A stretch of DNA of 9,140 nt from JBJFGR01 sp051892875 (GTDB lineage Bacteria > Pseudomonadota > Gammaproteobacteria > Enterobacterales > Succinivibrionaceae), in assembly GCA_051892875.1 (NCBI GenBank), contig JBJFGR010000101.1, positions 1-9,140 on the forward strand. Direction: 5' to 3'. Every line of letters starts with the position of its first letter. Position 1 is the stretch's first letter. Position numbers and translations under genes: made by a program. The notes under the pieces were generated by a model, which saw only the letters and a list, made by a program, of their open reading frames with translations, did not search any database and was not told the DNA's origin. Below, one piece after another: positions 7,435 to 9,140 of this stretch.

Positions 7435-8362
7435 GTGTTTTTTTAACTATTTCATATATCGAATCCATCATGCTATAACGCTTTTTATACATAGAACGTT
7501 TTTTAGAAACTATTTCTTCAATTGATTTTCTTGGATTTGAAGTAATTTTTACAAAATTTTTGTTATCAATTTCTTGAGCATTAAAATTTTCCCAAACAAC
7601 ATCGTAATCAGAAATCATTTTATCTAAGAATTTCTTTATGTAACGTTCATCTTTATAAACATGACTATTAGTACGAATTGCATAAACATCTTTTATTTGT
7701 AATGTTTTAGCAATTTCAAAAATAATCTCTAACAACATGTATCTTGGTTGATAACCAAAACAAGCCTTTGTTAATTCTTTTACTACCAATGCATTATCTT
7801 CTTTTATTAAAGGAGAAACACCTTGTAGAGAAGTGATTGCAATTACGTATTCTCCGCTTTTATTTTTAAAAAAATTAAAAGCTACTGAATACAACTTTAT
7901 TTTTTCATGATTAACAAATGACAGACTTAATTCAGCTTCCCTTCTAAATGTATCATCATATTTTAATACTAAATGTGCATCATATTCTTCATTTGGTGTT
8001 CCTAAATACACCCCTTCTTCAGAATAAAATTGAGGTATCAAACTTTCTAAATTATCTGCTAAAAAATTGTAGTGTTCAAATAAATACTGAAAACGTTCAT
8101 TAATTGTTAAATTAGCTACACAGTACGGTCTAAGAACCTTTATCAAAACCATTGGTTTCTCATCTACACAAACTGCTAACTTGTTATTTTTGAATAATTC
8201 TAAAACTTGCTCAAAAATTTTTTTATGACAAAAAACTCTAGTCATAAATTTTAAATAATGTCGTACTGACTTTATTAATTTATAATGTTTAGGAATTGTA
8301 CTTTTTATTAAATCATTAATTGAAGGCTCTTTATTCAGTGCCAATATTTTTGACCATTTCAT
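7424..8362 (-). CDS. VirK/YbjX (DUF535) family protein
   Basis: 312 aa, close to the usual length of this family. Recognisable blocks are RPYCVANLTINERFQYLFEH (78-97), ELSLSF (144-149), GEYVIAITSLQG (170-181) and KACFGYQPRYMLLEIIFEIA (199-218), which corresponds to the K-x2-xG-xxP+xLL block. YAIRTNSHVY (227-236) matches the GVSNxxHVY region. The basic end KKRSMYKKRYSMMDSIY (287-303) matches the SKKRSxYRRRYxLLD tail typical of DUF535. No signal peptide or membrane segment is seen. VirK/YbjX proteins of enteric bacteria are linked to virulence or resistance to antimicrobial peptides, but their biochemistry is not settled. A strong GGAGG (8373-8369) lies 6 nt before the ATG. There is no terminator between its stop and tRNA-Thr, so read-through into the tRNA is likely. 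Confidence 0.85.
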   Translation of the reverse strand: MKWSKILALNKEPSINDLIKSTIPKHYKLIKSVRHYLKFMTRVFCHKKIFEQVLELFKNNKLAVCVDEKPMVLIKVLRPYCVANLTINERFQYLFEHYNFLADNLESLIPQFYSEEGVYLGTPNEEYDAHLVLKYDDTFRREAELSLSFVNHEKIKLYSVAFNFFKNKSGEYVIAITSLQGVSPLIKEDNALVVKELTKACFGYQPRYMLLEIIFEIAKTLQIKDVYAIRTNSHVYKDERYIKKFLDKMISDYDVVWENFNAQEIDNKNFVKITSNPRKSIEEIVSKKRSMYKKRYSMMDSIYEIVKKTLAK

Positions 8363-8415
8363 AATTTTCCTCCAAAAACTACTATTTTAAAGTTTATCTC
8401 TTAATTGAATTATTA

Positions 8416-8443
8416 ATAATATAATAATAGAAAAATTTTTGAA
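8416..8443 (-). promoter_or_regulatory. Candidate promoter of the VirK/YbjX gene
   Basis: On the minus strand TTCAAA (8443-8438) and TATTAT (8421-8416) are 16 nt apart, about 55 nt upstream of the start codon. They match consensus at four and five of six bases. The background is so AT-rich that this is only a candidate. Confidence 0.25.
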
Positions 8444-8574
8444 CATGGTATCATATTATTCCATCTTTTTATATAAAGATATTCTATTATTTGTTAATAA
8501 AAAAATTTAATATTGACTATAAAGAGTAAAAACCTTGATCTTTTACTAATCTTTCATTCAAAAAATTAATTATT

Positions 8575-8604
8575 TTACAATAAGCATTGATTTTAGTTTA
8601 AAAT
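8575..8604 (+). promoter_or_regulatory. Candidate hfq promoter
   Basis: TTACAA (8575-8580) and TAAAAT (8599-8604) are 18 nt apart. The predicted transcript would start near 8611 and have a leader of about 70 nt. The -10 is good and the -35 modest. Confidence 0.4.
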
Positions 8605-8681
8605 AGCATACTGGTAGGAGATATTAACTTTCTCTTCATTAATTAATCGTTACGTAAGCCATTTTAAAAGAAGATAACAAT

Positions 8682-9023
8682 ATGTCAGAAAATAATAATA
8701 ACAACAATTACACCTCTTTAGAACAGTCTTTCTCTTTAGGTAATGGACAAGACTCAGCTCTTAATTGGTTAAAAAATTCAAAACAACAAGTTGCTGTATT
8801 TTTAATCAGTGGTATTAAACTTGAAGGTGTAGTTAGTGGTCATGACCAATATAGTTTGCTATTAACAGACTCTCACGGAAATCAACAGCTTATATATAAA
8901 GCAAAGATCTCTACTATAACTTTAGCAAATCAAACAAAACCTCATGTAGGTGTACAACGTGGTACTAGAAAACCAATATCACTACAGCGTGATAATGTAA
9001 CTCAAGTACAACCTCAAAAATAA
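8682..9023 (+). CDS. hfq: Divergent Hfq-family RNA chaperone
   Basis: 113 aa with a bacterial Sm-like domain. GQDSALNWLKNSKQQVAVFL (22-41) aligns without gaps to the E. coli [20 protein letters not shown] segment. Then come Sm1 ISGIKLEGVVSGHDQYSLLL (42-61) and Sm2 IYKAKISTI (71-79). Hfq forms a ring hexamer that pairs small RNAs with mRNAs and can control its own mRNA. Kept: Q23 (E. coli Q8), I45-K46-L47 of the distal site, D55-Q56 and K73 (K56). Changed: the rim RRER is KNSK (31-34), Y25 is F40, F42 is Y57, and the YKH motif is YKA, so H57 is lost; two residues are inserted before Sm2. A 15-residue N-terminal extension contains six consecutive Asn, and the tail is Gln-rich with basic residues. 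The ribosome binding site (AAGAAG, 8668-8673) is poor. miaA is not upstream and hflX not seen downstream, so this could be a second, diverged copy. Confidence 0.88.
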   Translation: MSENNNNNNYTSLEQSFSLGNGQDSALNWLKNSKQQVAVFLISGIKLEGVVSGHDQYSLLLTDSHGNQQLIYKAKISTITLANQTKPHVGVQRGTRKPISLQRDNVTQVQPQK

Positions 9024-9041
9024 TTTTTTAAATAAAAATAT

Positions 9042-9074
9042 AAACCACGTTATTAAAATTATAACGCGGTTTTA
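9042..9074 (+). terminator. Rho-independent terminator of hfq
   Basis: AACCACGTTAT (9043-9053) pairs with ATAACGCGGTT (9061-9071) through ten pairs and one A-C mismatch. The loop is 7 nt, and TTTT (9070-9073) then ATATT follow. It starts about 19 nt after the hfq stop codon and would make hfq monocistronic. The last 66 bases of the window show no further gene. Confidence 0.7.
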
Positions 9075-9140
9075 TATTGCTATACCATACATTTCGCACT
9101 TAAAATTTGACAATTATTCTTTGAAAGATTGTGTGTAGGT

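Larger units (their letters stand above)
8363..8681. other. 319-bp AT-rich divergent intergenic region (VirK/YbjX - hfq)
   Basis: No credible gene is present; the longest ATG frame noted is 21 codons without a ribosome binding site. Besides the candidate promoters it holds an inverted repeat, AGTAAAA (8525-8531) and TTTTACT (8541-8547) with a 9-nt loop. It also has a palindrome TTACGTAA (8650-8657) in the hfq leader, and an isolated GGTAGGAG (8613-8620) that no start codon follows at useful distance. Any could be regulatory; none is assigned. Confidence 0.6.

Noticed and set aside
8445..8510. Short plus-strand frame of 21 codons starting MVSYYSIF
   Set aside because: No ribosome binding site precedes it and the composition is that of random AT-rich sequence.
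9107..9129. TTGACA at 9107-9112 as a promoter for a gene beyond the window
   Set aside because: No acceptable -10 occurs at 15-19 nt spacing, so a single perfect hexamer in AT-rich DNA is not enough.

Overview
The window is a very AT-rich stretch of bacterial chromosome, roughly 30% G+C by eye. It looks gammaproteobacterial. A RNase R gene is followed by the 23S rRNA methyltransferase gene rlmB, as in Escherichia coli. The tRNAs encode their CCA ends and resemble enterobacterial ones, and there is an Hfq and a VirK/YbjX (DUF535) protein. Low G+C, a DASS-type dicarboxylate carrier and a VirK/YbjX protein would suit a gut anaerobe such as a Succinivibrionaceae member, but that placement is a guess from memory of gene content, not from a search.

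Layout. Bases 1-72 hold the broken 3' end of an IS607-type serine recombinase gene. Bases 73-160 hold no gene but contain a sequence resembling an insertion-sequence end. The minus strand from 3727 to 163 is a two-gene operon, rnr then rlmB, closed by a strong intrinsic terminator. Divergent from it, on the plus strand, is a tRNA-Phe(GAA) - tRNA-Thr(TGT) unit with a good promoter. Next come an SLC13/DASS carrier gene (plus) and, converging on it across a shared terminator hairpin, a gene for a degenerate Memo-like protein (minus). A SIMPL-domain (DUF541) membrane-anchored protein gene (plus) diverges from the Memo-like gene. It converges on a second, identical tRNA-Thr(TGT) on the minus strand. 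That tRNA lies just downstream of a VirK/YbjX-family gene (minus), whose 3' end contains the tRNA promoter. After a 319-bp AT-rich gap comes a divergent hfq-like gene (plus) with its own terminator.

How the parts fit. rnr and rlmB are RNA-metabolism housekeeping genes, and the tRNAs and hfq also belong to RNA biology. The 3.3-kb segment between the two inverted tRNA-Thr copies has a different character: a membrane carrier, an envelope SIMPL protein and a metal-ligand-poor Memo-fold protein. It is the most accessory-looking part of the window. I see no CRISPR array, phage gene or complete mobile element, and no convincing multi-gene novel system. The points most worth checking are the Memo-like protein, the unusual Hfq, and the inverted tRNA pair around the small gene cluster.
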